64,000 nt of DNA from Streptomyces mobaraensis NBRC 13819 = DSM 40847 (GTDB taxonomy: Bacteria; Actinomycetota; Actinomycetes; Streptomycetales; Streptomycetaceae): NCBI RefSeq assembly GCF_017916255.1, contig NZ_CP072827.1, forward strand, positions 2,418,001 to 2,482,000, in the 5' to 3' direction. The notes under the pieces were generated by a model that had not been told where the DNA came from, searched no databases, and saw only the letters and a list, made by a program, of their open reading frames with translations. Positions 36,804 through 47,463 of the stretch are shown piece by piece (within the stretch, counting starts at the first letter, position 1; each line of letters begins with the position of its first letter). A program made the position numbers and the translations under genes.

Positions 36804-38213
36804 ATGCCGTACGACACGTCCGACGCCCTCAGAACCTCCCCGCCCCCGGCCCCCGCCCTGTCCGCGCGGGCCCGGCTGACGCTCCTGGTGCTGTGCACCG
36901 CGCAGTTCGTCGTCACGCTGGATTTCTCGATCCTCAACGTCGCGCTGCCCGTGCTCGGTGACGACCTCGGCATGGGCCGGGCCGATCTCCAGTGGGCCGT
37001 CACCGCGTTCGCCCTCCCCTCCGGCGGACTCCTGCTGCTGTCCGGCCGGCTCGCCGACCGGTACGGCAGGCGCCGGCTGTTCCTGCTGGGGCTGGCCGTG
37101 TTCACCGCGGCGTCGGTGCTGGTCACCCTCGCCTGGAACCCCGCCGCGTTCCTGACCGGCCGGGCCCTCCAGGGCGTCGGCGCGGCCCTGATCGTCCCCA
37201 CCGGCATGGCCCTGCTGACCACCACCTTCCCCGAGGGCCCGCAGCGCGAGCGGGCCCTGGGCATCAGCGGCACCCTGCTCTCGCTCGGCTACACCACCGG
37301 CATGGTGCTCGGCGGAGTGCTGACGGACGGCCTCGGGTGGCGGTCCACGATGGGGCTGCTCGCCGCCGCGGGCGCGGTGGTCCTGGCGGTGGCCCCGGGC
37401 GCGCTGCCCCCGGACGGCGCCGCGGCGCGGGCCGGCGACCGCCGCCCGGTCGACCTGCCCGGCGCGCTGACGGTCACCGGCGGGCTGTTCGCCCTCGTCT
37501 ACGGCCTGTCGACGGCGGCCGAGGACGGGTTCGGCGGCATCGACGTGATCGTCGCACTCGTCGCCGCCGCGGTCCTGCTGGGCACCTTCGCGGCCGTCGA
37601 GTCCCGGGTCGCCGACCCACTGGTCCCACTGCCGATGCTGCGCCGGCCGACGGTCGCCTGGGGGAACCTGGGCGGACTGGCGACGGTCTCCACCATGACC
37701 GCCCTGATCTTCCTGCTGACCCTCTACCTCCAGGAGGAACTGGGTCTCTCGGCCTTCCGCACCGGCCTGCTCTTCGGCGTGCAGGGCCTGTTCGCCGCCT
37801 TCGCCGGACTGACCGCCTCCCGCGTCATCGGCCGCCTCGGCGCGCATCGCGCGCTCGTCGCCGGGCTGCTGCTGCAGACCGTCAGCACGGCGCCGCTGCT
37901 GTGGCTCGGCACCGGCCCGGCCGCCGCCTGGTGGGCGCTCACGGCGGCCTCCGCCGGCGTCGTCGGCAACCTGTGGGCCGTGGTCGCCTACGGCGTCACC
38001 GCCACGGCCGGCCTCCCGGACGGTGAACAGGGCCTGGCGACGGGCCTGGTGACCACGGCCCAGCAGCTGGGCACCACGGTCGGGATACCGCTGCTCGGCA
38101 CGGCGGCTTCGGCGTGGGGGTCGCGGGCTGCCTTCGGGGTGGACGCGGTGGTGGTGGGGGTTGCGGTGGTGGTGGTTTCGGTGGGGTTGGGGGCGGCGGG
38201 GCGTCGGGGATGA
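36804..38213 (+). CDS. DHA2-type MFS multidrug exporter, copy B
   Basis: A 469-residue transporter with 14 predicted membrane segments, paralogous to copy A (shared LDFSILNVALPVLGDDLGM, LQGVGAALIVPTGMALLTTTF, DGEQGLATGLVTTAQQLGTT). It is shorter by about 25 residues at both ends. The stop codon overlaps the start of a degenerate intergenic repeat. Probably arose by duplication of the regulator/exporter unit. Confidence 0.93.
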   Translation: MPYDTSDALRTSPPPAPALSARARLTLLVLCTAQFVVTLDFSILNVALPVLGDDLGMGRADLQWAVTAFALPSGGLLLLSGRLADRYGRRRLFLLGLAVFTAASVLVTLAWNPAAFLTGRALQGVGAALIVPTGMALLTTTFPEGPQRERALGISGTLLSLGYTTGMVLGGVLTDGLGWRSTMGLLAAAGAVVLAVAPGALPPDGAAARAGDRRPVDLPGALTVTGGLFALVYGLSTAAEDGFGGIDVIVALVAAAVLLGTFAAVESRVADPLVPLPMLRRPTVAWGNLGGLATVSTMTALIFLLTLYLQEELGLSAFRTGLLFGVQGLFAAFAGLTASRVIGRLGAHRALVAGLLLQTVSTAPLLWLGTGPAAAWWALTAASAGVVGNLWAVVAYGVTATAGLPDGEQGLATGLVTTAQQLGTTVGIPLLGTAASAWGSRAAFGVDAVVVGVAVVVVSVGLGAAGRRG

Positions 38214-38300
38214 CGAGCGGCGGAGCCGTGCACAAGGGCGTCAGCCCCGGGAAACGGCGGAAGGGCGGGACCGGGGCACCGCCCGCCGCAGGCGCGGCGC
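38213..38300. repeat. Degenerate copy of the intergenic repeat
   Basis: TGACGAGCGGCGGAGCCG, then CAGCCCCGGGAAACGGCG, then GGGACCGGGGCACCGCCCGCCG line up in order with the right flank of the element at 24499-24638 (GACGAGCGGCGAAGCCG; CAGCCCCAGGAAACGGCG; GGGCCGGGGC). The central hairpin is absent. This marks the right edge of the inserted regulator/exporter block. Confidence 0.65.
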
Positions 38301-38314
38301 CCCGCGCCGCCGCC

Positions 38315-38725
38315 TCACCCCGGCCCCTCCCCCCGCAGCCGCACCTGCTCCTCCAGCCGCTCCAGGCTCTTGTCCAGCGCCTCCTCCACCACCCCGTCGT
38401 CCGGCCGCTGCGAGCCCTGGTGGAAGGAGAGGTGCACGGTGACCTGGCTGGAGCCGCTGCCGTTGCCGGCGACCTGGAGCCAGCCGCTGTAGCGGCCGTC
38501 CTCGCGGGTCCCCCACTCCAGCCGCATCTGCTCCTTGCGCGCGCGGACGAGGGCGTCGGCGTCCTCGCCCGTCCGGTCCTCGTGCACGGTGACGGCGGGC
38601 GGGTCGTCGGGGTGGACGTGCAGGTCGCGGGGGAGCCAGCTGTCGAGCCGGTTGAGGTCGCAGACCTGGTCGAAGACCATCTCGGGCTGCGCGGGCAGGG
38701 TGCGGGTGCGTTCGAACTCGCTCAT
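38315..38725 (-). CDS. SRPBCC-fold protein
   Basis: A 136-residue START/polyketide-cyclase-like (SRPBCC) protein: MSEFERTRTLPAQPEMVFDQVCDL, a typical first strand and helix, then WLQVAGNGSGSSQVTVHLSF and a C-terminal helix. The fold binds hydrophobic ligands. ATG 38725 has no ribosome binding site, and 38758 is an alternative. It lies between the duplicated pairs and the CorC gene. Confidence 0.8.
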   Translation of the reverse strand: MSEFERTRTLPAQPEMVFDQVCDLNRLDSWLPRDLHVHPDDPPAVTVHEDRTGEDADALVRARKEQMRLEWGTREDGRYSGWLQVAGNGSGSSQVTVHLSFHQGSQRPDDGVVEEALDKSLERLEEQVRLRGEGPG

Positions 38726-38812
38726 GGAGGGCGGGTAACCGGCCCCGCCCCCATCCATGCGGCGGGACGGCCCGGATTCCCCCGGACGGCCCGCCCTCCC
38801 CGGGGCCCGCGG

Positions 38813-40120
38813 CTAACCCGCCGTCTCCTCCGCCCGCACCGGCTCCACCAGCACCGTCACGATCCGGTTCCGCCGCCCCGCCGGCGCCTCCGCGATCAGC
38901 CGCAGCGCCGTCACCGAGGGGTCGGCGCCGTGCTCGGGCAGGGGCACGTCGGCCGTCGCGCCCGCGATCGGGACCCGGCCCAGCGCCTTGGCGAGCAGTC
39001 CGCCGACCGTCTCCACGTCCTCGTCGTCCAGCGCCTCGATCCCGTACAGCTCGCCGAGGTCGCCGATGTCCAGCCGGGCCGTGACCCGGTAGCGGCCGTC
39101 GCCCAGCTCCTCCACGGGCGGCAGCTCCCGGTCGTACTCGTCGGTGATCTCGCCGACGATCTCCTCCAGGATGTCCTCGATGGTGACGATGCCGGCCGTG
39201 CCGCCGTACTCGTCGACGACGACCGCGCAGTGGTTGCGCTCCTGCTGCATCTCGCGCAGCAGGTCGCCGGCGTTCTTGGTGTCGGGGACGAAGACGGCCG
39301 GCCGCATGGCCGTGGAGACCGGCTCGGCCTCGGCCTCCCGGTTGATGTGCGTCCGCCGGACCAGGTCCTTGAGGTAGACGACGCCGACGACGTCGTCCTC
39401 GTTCTCGCCCGTCACCGGTATCCGGGAGAAGCCGGAGCGCAGCGCCAGGGTGAGCGCCTGCCGGATGGTCTTGCCGCGTTCGATGACGACGAGGTCGGTG
39501 CGCGGCACCATCACCTCGCGGACGAGGGTGTCGCCGAGTTCGAAGACGGAGTGGACCATGCGCCGCTCGTCGTCCTCGATCAGCGACTCCTTCTCGGCGA
39601 GGTCGACCATCGCCCGCAGCTCCGCCTCGGAGGCGAACGGGCCCATGCGGAAGCCGCGGCCCGGGGTGAGGGCGTTGCCGATGAGGATCAGCAGCCGGGG
39701 CACCGGGCCCATGATCCGGGCCAGCGGCAGCAGGACGTACGCCGCGGCGGTCGCGGTGTTCAGCGGGTGCTGGCGGCCGATGGTGCGCGGCGAGACGCCG
39801 ACGGCCACGTAGGAGACGAGGACCATCACCGCGACGGCGACGGTCAGCGCCTCCCAGGTGGCGTCGAACTCCCGGAGGCAGACGTACGTGGTGAGCACCC
39901 CGGCCGCCATCTCGCAGGCGACCCGCACCAGCAGCGCCACATTGAGGTAGCGGGTCGGGTCGGAGGCGACGGCCAGCAGCTTCGCGCTGCCGCGGCGCCC
40001 GGCCCGTACCGCCTCCTCGGCCCGGAACCGGGTGGTGCGGGCGAGGCCGGCCTCCGCGCAGGCGGCGAGCCAGGCGACGACGAGCAGGAGGACCGCCGCG
40101 GCGATCAGTTGTCCGGTCAC
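38813..40120 (-). CDS. CorC/HlyC (CNNM-type) membrane protein with CBS domains
   Basis: A 435-residue protein. Four membrane segments form an N-terminal CNNM (DUF21) domain, followed by a CBS pair ([21 protein letters not shown] and [21 protein letters not shown]) and a CorC_HlyC C-terminal domain ([14 protein letters not shown]). Related proteins function in magnesium/cobalt efflux. GTG 40120 overlaps the ybeY stop by 4 nt, so it is the next gene of the phoH-ybeY operon. Confidence 0.93.
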   Translation of the reverse strand: MTGQLIAAAVLLLVVAWLAACAEAGLARTTRFRAEEAVRAGRRGSAKLLAVASDPTRYLNVALLVRVACEMAAGVLTTYVCLREFDATWEALTVAVAVMVLVSYVAVGVSPRTIGRQHPLNTATAAAYVLLPLARIMGPVPRLLILIGNALTPGRGFRMGPFASEAELRAMVDLAEKESLIEDDERRMVHSVFELGDTLVREVMVPRTDLVVIERGKTIRQALTLALRSGFSRIPVTGENEDDVVGVVYLKDLVRRTHINREAEAEPVSTAMRPAVFVPDTKNAGDLLREMQQERNHCAVVVDEYGGTAGIVTIEDILEEIVGEITDEYDRELPPVEELGDGRYRVTARLDIGDLGELYGIEALDDEDVETVGGLLAKALGRVPIAGATADVPLPEHGADPSVTALRLIAEAPAGRRNRIVTVLVEPVRAEETAG

Positions 40121-40614
40121 GTGATCGTCGGAGCCGGGGAGGGCCCCTCGATCCCGCGCTCGGCGCGCCAGCCGTCGATGATCGCCGCCTGGAGGCCGAA
40201 CATCTCGGCCTTCTCGTCGGGTTCCTCGTGGTCGTAGCCGAGGAGGTGGAGCACCCCGTGCACGGTGAGGAGCTGGAGCTCCTCGTCCATCGAGTGCCGG
40301 GTGGGGGCCGCCTCGCCCTGCTGCTTGGCGACCTCCGGGCAGAGCACGATGTCACCGAGGAGCCCCTGCGGGGGCTCGTCGTCGTCCTTGGCCGGCGGAC
40401 GGAGCTCGTCCATCGGGAAGGACATCACGTCGGTCGGCCCGGGCAGGTCCATCCACTGGATGTGCAGCTGCTCCATGGCCTCGGTGTCGACGACGATGAC
40501 CGAGAGCTCCGAGAGCGGGTGGATGCGCATCCGGGCGAGGGCGTAGCGGGCGACGTCGAGGATCGCCTTCTCGTCGACCTCGGTGCCGGATTCGTTGTTG
40601 ACGTCGATCGCCAT
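40117..40614 (-). CDS. ybeY: Endoribonuclease YbeY
   Basis: A 165-residue metal-dependent RNase involved in 16S rRNA maturation. The signature [11 protein letters not shown] provides the three zinc-binding His. TDVMSFP is also typical. ATG 40614 starts 13 bp after the phoH stop, so they are in the same operon. Confidence 0.95.
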   Translation of the reverse strand: MAIDVNNESGTEVDEKAILDVARYALARMRIHPLSELSVIVVDTEAMEQLHIQWMDLPGPTDVMSFPMDELRPPAKDDDEPPQGLLGDIVLCPEVAKQQGEAAPTRHSMDEELQLLTVHGVLHLLGYDHEEPDEKAEMFGLQAAIIDGWRAERGIEGPSPAPTIT

Positions 40615-40627
40615 GGTGCTCAGCTTT

Positions 40628-41623
<996 letters not shown>

Positions 41624-41775
41624 GGGCCGGCACTGTGGCCTGCTCATCCCTCTTTCCGTGTCCGTGCGTGCGTCCGGCGGCGGGCGCTCTCGCGTCCGTC
41701 CGCCCCGTACGGTCCAGGGTACGCCGGTGACCGGACGGGCCCGAGGGGATTTCGGCGCCCCTCCCCGCCCCGGCC

Positions 41776-42975
41776 TCACGCCCCCCGGAAGCCCAGCGTG
41801 GGCTGCGCGCGGCGGAGCGGCCAGGGGCGGGCGGCGCCGGGCAGCAGGCCGTCGAGGAAGGCGTACCGGCGGAGGGTGTCGCGGGACTGGTCGTCGTAGG
41901 CGCGGACGTGCTGCCACCAGGCGGCGACCTCCCGCCAGCCGGGGGCGGAGAGCGAGCCGCCGAACTCCTGGACGGAGAGGGCGGAGGTCAGGCAGGCGAA
42001 GGCGAGGCGGTCGGCGAGCGGCCAGTCGGCGAGGGTGCCGGCGACGAAGCCGGCGACGAACACGTCCCCGGCGCCGGTCGGGTCGAGGGCCTCGACGACG
42101 ATCGCGGGGACCTCGGCGGTCTCGCCGGTGCGCCCGTCGGCGGCGTAGGCGCCCTTCTCACCCATGGTGACGACGGCCAGCGGGACCCGGTCGGCGAGGG
42201 CGCGGGCGGCGGCCCGCGGGCAGTCGGTGCGGGTGTAGCGCATGGCCTCCTCCGCGTTGGGGAGGAACGCCTCGCAGTGCTCCAGGTCGGCGAGGTCGGA
42301 CGGGTCCCAGCGGCCGGTGTCGTCCCAGCCGACGTCGGCGAAGACGCGGCTGCCGGAGCGGGCGGCGTTGGCCAGCCACTCCTCCCGGCGGCCGGGGACC
42401 AGGAGGGCGACGGCGGCCTTGGCCGGGACGGGGCCGACGGGGGCGGGGGGCTCGGGCGGCGGCGCCTCGTGGCCGTGCGAGACCATGGTGCGCTCGCCCT
42501 CGTAGGCCATGGAGACGGTCACCGGCGAGTGCCAGCCGGGGACCGTCCGGGAGGGGCCGAGGTCGATGCCCTCGCCGCGCGAGAGCGCCTCCCAGCAGTA
42601 CTCGCCGTACATGTCGTCGCCGAAGGCGGCGGCGAGGGTGGTGCGCAGGCCCAGCCGGGCCAGGGCGGTGGCCATGTTGGCGACGCCGCCGGGGCTGGAG
42701 CCCATCCCGCGCGCCCAGGACTCGGTGCCGCGCACGGGGGCGGAGTCGAGGCCGGTGAAGATGATGTCGAGGAACACGGTGCCGGTCAGATAGACGTCGA
42801 ACTCCGGTCCGCCCTCCGCCCGTACGCCCGCGAGGGGGTCGAGCACCGGGGCCTGCCCGGCGAGCGGCGCCAGGGGTCCACCCGTGGCCGGCGCTCTCCC
42901 CGGACGGCTTCCCGGCCGGCGCCGGGCGCCCGCCTCGGCAGGGTCCGCAGAGGCACGGTCCGCAGAGATCGTCAT
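41776..42975 (-). CDS. PfkB-family carbohydrate kinase
   Basis: A 399-residue ribokinase-family protein with GGVANMATALARLGLRTTL (substrate-binding) and the C-terminal anion-hole/catalytic DPTGAGDVFVAGF (Asp as base). The extra 70-residue Pro/Arg-rich N-terminus is atypical. Sugar unknown. It is divergent over 66 bp from a GH4 phospho-glycosidase, so both may handle a phosphorylated sugar. Confidence 0.92.
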   Translation of the reverse strand: MTISADRASADPAEAGARRRPGSRPGRAPATGGPLAPLAGQAPVLDPLAGVRAEGGPEFDVYLTGTVFLDIIFTGLDSAPVRGTESWARGMGSSPGGVANMATALARLGLRTTLAAAFGDDMYGEYCWEALSRGEGIDLGPSRTVPGWHSPVTVSMAYEGERTMVSHGHEAPPPEPPAPVGPVPAKAAVALLVPGRREEWLANAARSGSRVFADVGWDDTGRWDPSDLADLEHCEAFLPNAEEAMRYTRTDCPRAAARALADRVPLAVVTMGEKGAYAADGRTGETAEVPAIVVEALDPTGAGDVFVAGFVAGTLADWPLADRLAFACLTSALSVQEFGGSLSAPGWREVAAWWQHVRAYDDQSRDTLRRYAFLDGLLPGAARPWPLRRAQPTLGFRGA

Positions 42976-43041
42976 GCTTTCGCTGCTCCTCTCAGGGGTG
43001 CGGTCCGGACAGTGTGCCCGATGCTGCGGTACGTTCCGGCC

Positions 43042-44364
43042 ATGAGGCTGACGATTCTCGGCGGTGGCGGCTTCCGGGTGCCGTTGGTGCACCGGGCCCT
43101 TCTTGACGACGCGCGGCGCGACGCACCCGGCCGCGTGACCGAACTGGTGCTGTTCGACACGGATTCGATGCGGGCGCGGGTGATCAGATCCGTGCTCGCC
43201 GCGCAGGCGGCGGGGGTGCCCGGCGCCCCCTCCGTCCGGGTGGCCGACGACCTGGACGACGCCCTGCGCGGCACGGACTTCGTCTTCTCCGCGATCCGCG
43301 TGGGCGGGACGGCGGGACGGGTGCGGGACGAGCGGATCGCCCTGGACGAAGGGGTGTTGGGGCAGGAGACGGTCGGCGCGGGCGGCGTGCTGTACGGGCT
43401 GCGGACGATCCCGGTGGCCCTGGACATCGCCCAGCGGGTGGCCGAACTCGCCCCGGACGCGTGGGTCATCAACTTCACCAACCCGGCCGGCATGGTGACG
43501 GAGGCGATGTCCGCCGTCCTGGGTGACCGCGTGATCGGCATCTGCGACTCACCCGTGGGGCTGGTACGCCGCGCGGCACGGGCGGCCGGCGCCGACCCGG
43601 AGCGGGTGGAGTACGACTACGTGGGGCTCAACCACCTCGGCTGGCTGCGCCGGTTGACGCTGGACGGCCGGGACCTGCTGCCGGGCCTGCTGGGCGACGG
43701 CGAGGCGCTCGCCACGTTCGAGGAGGGGAAGCTGTTCGGCGCCGAGTGGCTGCGGGCGCTGGAGGCGCTGCCCAACGAGTACCTCCAGTACTACTACTTC
43801 CGGCGCGAGACGCTGCGGGCGACGAGCGACGCGGAGCACACGCGCGGCGAGTATCTCGACCGCCAGCAGGGCGACTTCTTCTCCCGGGCCGCGGACGCGC
43901 CGGAGCGGGCGTACGAGCTGTGGGAGCGCGCCCGGCTGGAGCGCGAGGAGACGTACGGCGCCGCGAGCCGGGCGGCGAGCGGGGGCTGGCAGCGGGACTC
44001 CTGCGACCTGGAGGGCGGCGGCTACGAGCGGGTGGCGCTGGCGCTGATGCGGGCCGTGGCCCGGGACGAGCGGACGCGGCTGATCCTCAACGTCCGCAAC
44101 ATGGGCACCGTCCCGGAGATCGACCGTGAGGCGATCATCGAGACGGTGTGCGAGGTGGGCGCCAAGGGCGCGCGGCCACTGCCGTGCGACCCGCTGCGCG
44201 CGGATCAGCTCGGGCTGATGTTCCAGCTCAAGGCGGTGGAGCGGGCGGTGATCGAGGCGGCGGTGAGCCGGGACCGGGACGCCGCGCTCCGGGCGCTGGC
44301 GCTGCATCCGCTGGTGGACTCGCCGGCGGTGGCGGCGCGGATCCTGCAGCGGGCGGGGGCGTGA
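43042..44364 (+). CDS. GH4 family 6-phospho-beta-glucosidase-like enzyme
   Basis: A 440-residue NAD-dependent glycosidase of family GH4. The N-terminal Rossmann region MRLTILGGGGFRVPLVHRAL binds NAD; CDSPVGL (Cys) and NHLGW (His) supply the metal ligands; the family uses redox-assisted hydrolysis. The substrate is probably a 6-phospho-beta-glucoside. No PTS genes are adjacent. The divergent PfkB kinase may supply or use the phosphosugar. Confidence 0.93.
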   Translation: MRLTILGGGGFRVPLVHRALLDDARRDAPGRVTELVLFDTDSMRARVIRSVLAAQAAGVPGAPSVRVADDLDDALRGTDFVFSAIRVGGTAGRVRDERIALDEGVLGQETVGAGGVLYGLRTIPVALDIAQRVAELAPDAWVINFTNPAGMVTEAMSAVLGDRVIGICDSPVGLVRRAARAAGADPERVEYDYVGLNHLGWLRRLTLDGRDLLPGLLGDGEALATFEEGKLFGAEWLRALEALPNEYLQYYYFRRETLRATSDAEHTRGEYLDRQQGDFFSRAADAPERAYELWERARLEREETYGAASRAASGGWQRDSCDLEGGGYERVALALMRAVARDERTRLILNVRNMGTVPEIDREAIIETVCEVGAKGARPLPCDPLRADQLGLMFQLKAVERAVIEAAVSRDRDAALRALALHPLVDSPAVAARILQRAGA

Positions 44365-44524
44365 GGAACCGGGTGCGGGCGGGGGCCCGAAGAGCCCGGT
44401 ACGGCCCTTTCGGTGATCTTCGGCGACCCTCCGGCGGAGGGTGATCCATCCGACATTGACCGGGTGTGGAGTGGGGCCCTAGCTTCGCGCTGCACCCGCT
44501 CACATGTTCATCAGGAGTTCATAC

Positions 44525-45325
44525 GTGTCGCCTTCGCTGAAGTCTTCCTCCCGGCGCGTCCGCATGGCCGTCGCCGGTGCCGCCGCCGTCGCCGTCGGCG
44601 CCGGCCTGTTCGCGACCGGCGCGGCGACCGCGGACCGCTCGGTGCCCCGCTCGGACAAGGAGATCCCGAACCTCACCCTCGTCCAGGAGAAGATCAAGGC
44701 GTACTACGGCGACACCGTCGACAAGAAGGGCGAGCACTACGCCTCCCCGAAGAGCAGCTACGCCCAGCAGGTCGCCGAGATCGAGAAGAAGGCCAAGGCC
44801 CACCTCGAGGGCGTCGTGCGCAACGCCCCCCGGAAGGGCGCGAAGCCGGCCATCGTCCTCGACGTGGACGACACCACGCTGCTGACCTACAACTACGAGC
44901 TGAAGCAGGGGTTCCACTTCACGCCCGAGTCGCAGGACGCGTACCTGAAGTCGACCGACATGACCGCCGTCTTCGGCATGCCGAAGCTGGTCAACTGGGC
45001 GCAGTCGAAGGGCATCACGGTCTTCTTCGTGACCGGCCGCGACGAGCACCAGCGCGCGTGGAGCGTGCGCAACCTGAAGAACGCCGGGTACAAGCCGGCG
45101 GCCGACCGGGCGCACTTCTTCCTGAAGGACAAGAAGAACCCGCCGTCCTACCTGAAGTGCGGCGCGACCTGCACCACGGTCGAGTACAAGTCCGGCACCC
45201 GCAAGCACATCGAGGCCCAGGGCTACCGCGTCGTCGCCAACTTCGGCGACCAGTACAGCGACCTGCGGGGCGGCGCCTCGGGCCGTGAGTTCAAGCTCCC
45301 GAACCCGATGTACTACCTGCCGTAA
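44525..45325 (+). CDS. Secreted HAD-family acid phosphatase
   Basis: A 266-residue class B-type acid phosphatase. A Sec signal peptide (AVAGAAAVAVGAGLFATGAATA) precedes the mature enzyme. HAD motifs are IVLDVDDTTLL (motif I), FFVTGRDEHQR (motif II), a Lys in HFFLKDKKN, and NFGDQYSDLRGG (motif IV). AGGAG at 44513-44517 with a 7-nt gap favours GTG 44525 over ATG 44504. It probably releases phosphate outside the cell. Confidence 0.93.
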   Translation: MSPSLKSSSRRVRMAVAGAAAVAVGAGLFATGAATADRSVPRSDKEIPNLTLVQEKIKAYYGDTVDKKGEHYASPKSSYAQQVAEIEKKAKAHLEGVVRNAPRKGAKPAIVLDVDDTTLLTYNYELKQGFHFTPESQDAYLKSTDMTAVFGMPKLVNWAQSKGITVFFVTGRDEHQRAWSVRNLKNAGYKPAADRAHFFLKDKKNPPSYLKCGATCTTVEYKSGTRKHIEAQGYRVVANFGDQYSDLRGGASGREFKLPNPMYYLP

Positions 45326-45334
45326 GGCCCTCGT

Positions 45335-46246
45335 TCACCGTTTCCGCTGGGGAACGGGAACGCGTGTGAGGTCCCGGGCGACGGTGAGCTCCCCGTCGTA
45401 GCCCGCCGCCCGGGCCTGCCGTTCGAAGACCTCCGGGTCCGCGTACCGCTGCGAGAAGTGCGTCAGCACCAGGTGCCGCACCCCGCTCTCGGCCGCCACC
45501 CGCGCCGCCTGACCGGCCGTCAGATGCCCGTGGTCGGCGGCCAGGGCCGCGTCCTCGTCCGTGAACGTGGACTCGATGACGAGCATGTCGCAGCCCTCCG
45601 CCAGGGCGTACACCCCGTCGCAGAGCCGGGTGTCCATCACGAACGCGAACCGCTGGCCGCGCCGCGGCTCGCTGACGTCCGCCAGCGTCACCCCGCCGAG
45701 GACGCCGTCCTTCTGCAGCCGGCCCACGTCCGGGCCGGCGATGCCGTGCTCGGCCAGCAGCGCGGGCAGCATCCGCCGTCCGTCCGGCTCCACGACCCGG
45801 TACCCGTAGGACTCCACGGGGTGGGAGAGCCGGCGCGCCTCCAGCGTGTACGACGGCGTCTCGGCCAGCACCCGGCCCTTGCCGGACACCGGCTCCTGGG
45901 CCAGCTCCACGGTCTCCCGGTAGGCGGTCGCGTAGCGCAGCCGCTCGAAGAAGCGGCGGCCGCTCGCCGGGTAGTGCGCGGTGACCGGGTGGGGCACCTG
46001 GTCCAGGTTGATCCGCTGGATCACGCCGGCGAGGCCGAGCGAGTGGTCGCCATGGAAGTGCGTGACGCAGATCCGGTTGAGGTCGTGGGCGGCCACCCCG
46101 GCGCGCACCATCTGGCGCTGGGTGCCCTCCCCCGGGTCGAAGAGCAGGCCCTCGCCGTCCCAGAGCAGGACGTAGCCGTTGTGGTTGCGGTGCCGGGTGG
46201 GCACCTGGCTGGCGGTGCCGAGGACGACGAGTTCACGTACGGACAC
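45335..46246 (-). CDS. rnz: Ribonuclease Z
   Basis: A 303-residue metallo-beta-lactamase-fold RNase that trims tRNA 3' ends. The zinc motif is [26 protein letters not shown] and [23 protein letters not shown] are family signatures. It is convergent with the acid phosphatase gene. Confidence 0.95.
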   Translation of the reverse strand: MSVRELVVLGTASQVPTRHRNHNGYVLLWDGEGLLFDPGEGTQRQMVRAGVAAHDLNRICVTHFHGDHSLGLAGVIQRINLDQVPHPVTAHYPASGRRFFERLRYATAYRETVELAQEPVSGKGRVLAETPSYTLEARRLSHPVESYGYRVVEPDGRRMLPALLAEHGIAGPDVGRLQKDGVLGGVTLADVSEPRRGQRFAFVMDTRLCDGVYALAEGCDMLVIESTFTDEDAALAADHGHLTAGQAARVAAESGVRHLVLTHFSQRYADPEVFERQARAAGYDGELTVARDLTRVPVPQRKR

Positions 46247-46270
46247 GGTGGAGGCTCCCGTTGTGCGGTT

Positions 46271-46630
46271 CTAGCCGGGCGGCCAGTTGAGCCCGCGGCC
46301 GCCGAGCACGTGCGCGTGCGCGTGGAACACGGTCTGCCCGGCCCCGGCCCCGGTGTTGAAGACGACCCGGTACCCGGACCCGTCGATCTCCTCCCCGGCG
46401 GCCACCTCGCCCGCCTCCCGCAGTATGTCCGCGGCGATCAGCGGCTCGGCGGCGGCCAGCGACGCGGCGTCCGGGTAGTGCGCCTTGGGGATCACCAGGA
46501 CGTGCGTGGGCGCCTGGGGGTTGATGTCCCGGAACGCCACGGTCGTCTCGGTCTCCCGGACGACCGTCGCGGGCACCTCCTTAGCGATGATCTTGCAGAA
46601 CAGGCAGTCGGCCTGCGGTTCTCCCGCCAC
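46271..46630 (-). CDS. HIT family protein
   Basis: A 119-residue histidine-triad nucleotide-binding protein. The triad is VFHAHAHVLGG. The N-terminal CLFCKII is typical of bacterial HIT hydrolases. Substrates are likely adenosine or nucleotide phosphoramidates. GTG 46630 has AGGGAG upstream. It lies between rsmE and rnz. Confidence 0.93.
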   Translation of the reverse strand: MAGEPQADCLFCKIIAKEVPATVVRETETTVAFRDINPQAPTHVLVIPKAHYPDAASLAAAEPLIAADILREAGEVAAGEEIDGSGYRVVFNTGAGAGQTVFHAHAHVLGGRGLNWPPG

Positions 46631-46713
46631 CGTGCACTCCCTCCGGGTCGTCGGCTGATCGTGATCGGATCGTACCGGGCGGGACTGACAACGGGCCCGG
46701 CCGCCGGCCCGGC

Positions 46714-47463
46714 TCAGCTCCAGCGGCCCGTGCGGCCCAGGAGGAGTGCTGTCGCCGCCGTGCCCGCTGTGGAGGTGCGGAGGACGGTGGGGCCGAGGCG
46801 GTAGGGGTGGGCGCCGGCGGCTTCGAAGGCCGCCAGTTCGTCGGGGGCGACGCCGCCCTCGGGGCCGACGACGAGGACGATGTCGCCGGTCGCCGGGAGG
46901 TCGGCGGTGGCCAGCGGGGTGCTGCCCTCCTCGTGGAGGACGGCGGCGAAGGCCACGTCGGTGAGAAGGGCGGCGACCTGGCGGGTCGTCATGAGGTCGG
47001 TGACGTCGGGGAAGCGGAGGCGGCGGGACTGCTTGCCGGCCTCTCTCGCCGTCGCGCGCCACTTGCCGAGGGACTTCAGGCCGCGGTCGCCCTTCCACTG
47101 GGTGACGCAGCGGGAGGCGGCCCAGGGGACGATCGCGTCGACGCCGGTCTCCGTCATGGTCTCGACGGCGAGTTCGCCGCGGTCGCCCTTGGGGAGCGCC
47201 TGGACGACGGTGATCCGCGGCTGGGGCAGCGGCTCGGAGCGGACGGAGGTGACGGCGACGTCGAGGTGGTCCTTGCCACTGACGGCGGCCACCGTGCCGT
47301 GCGCTCCCGTTCCCCGGCCGTCCGTCAGGACGATGTCCTCGCCGACGCGCAGCCGGCGGACGGAGACGGCGTGCCGGCCCTCGGGGCCGTCGAGGGGGAA
47401 GACGGTGCCGGGGAAGACGCCCGTGAGGGAGCCCTCCTCGACCAGGAAGACCGGCGCTGTCAT
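46714..47463 (-). CDS. rsmE: 16S rRNA m3U1498 methyltransferase
   Basis: A 249-residue SPOUT methyltransferase. The C-terminal knot carries VVGPEGGVAPDELAAFEAAG and LGPTVLRTSTAGTAA. The N-terminal PUA-like region precedes it. ATG 47463 overlaps the preceding gene's stop by 4 nt, so they are coupled. Confidence 0.94.
   Translation of the reverse strand: MTAPVFLVEEGSLTGVFPGTVFPLDGPEGRHAVSVRRLRVGEDIVLTDGRGTGAHGTVAAVSGKDHLDVAVTSVRSEPLPQPRITVVQALPKGDRGELAVETMTETGVDAIVPWAASRCVTQWKGDRGLKSLGKWRATAREAGKQSRRLRFPDVTDLMTTRQVAALLTDVAFAAVLHEEGSTPLATADLPATGDIVLVVGPEGGVAPDELAAFEAAGAHPYRLGPTVLRTSTAGTAATALLLGRTGRWS

Noticed and set aside
38114..40237. Long plus-strand open frame opposite CorC
   Set aside because: It covers conserved CorC on the other strand and has no motif or ribosome binding site.
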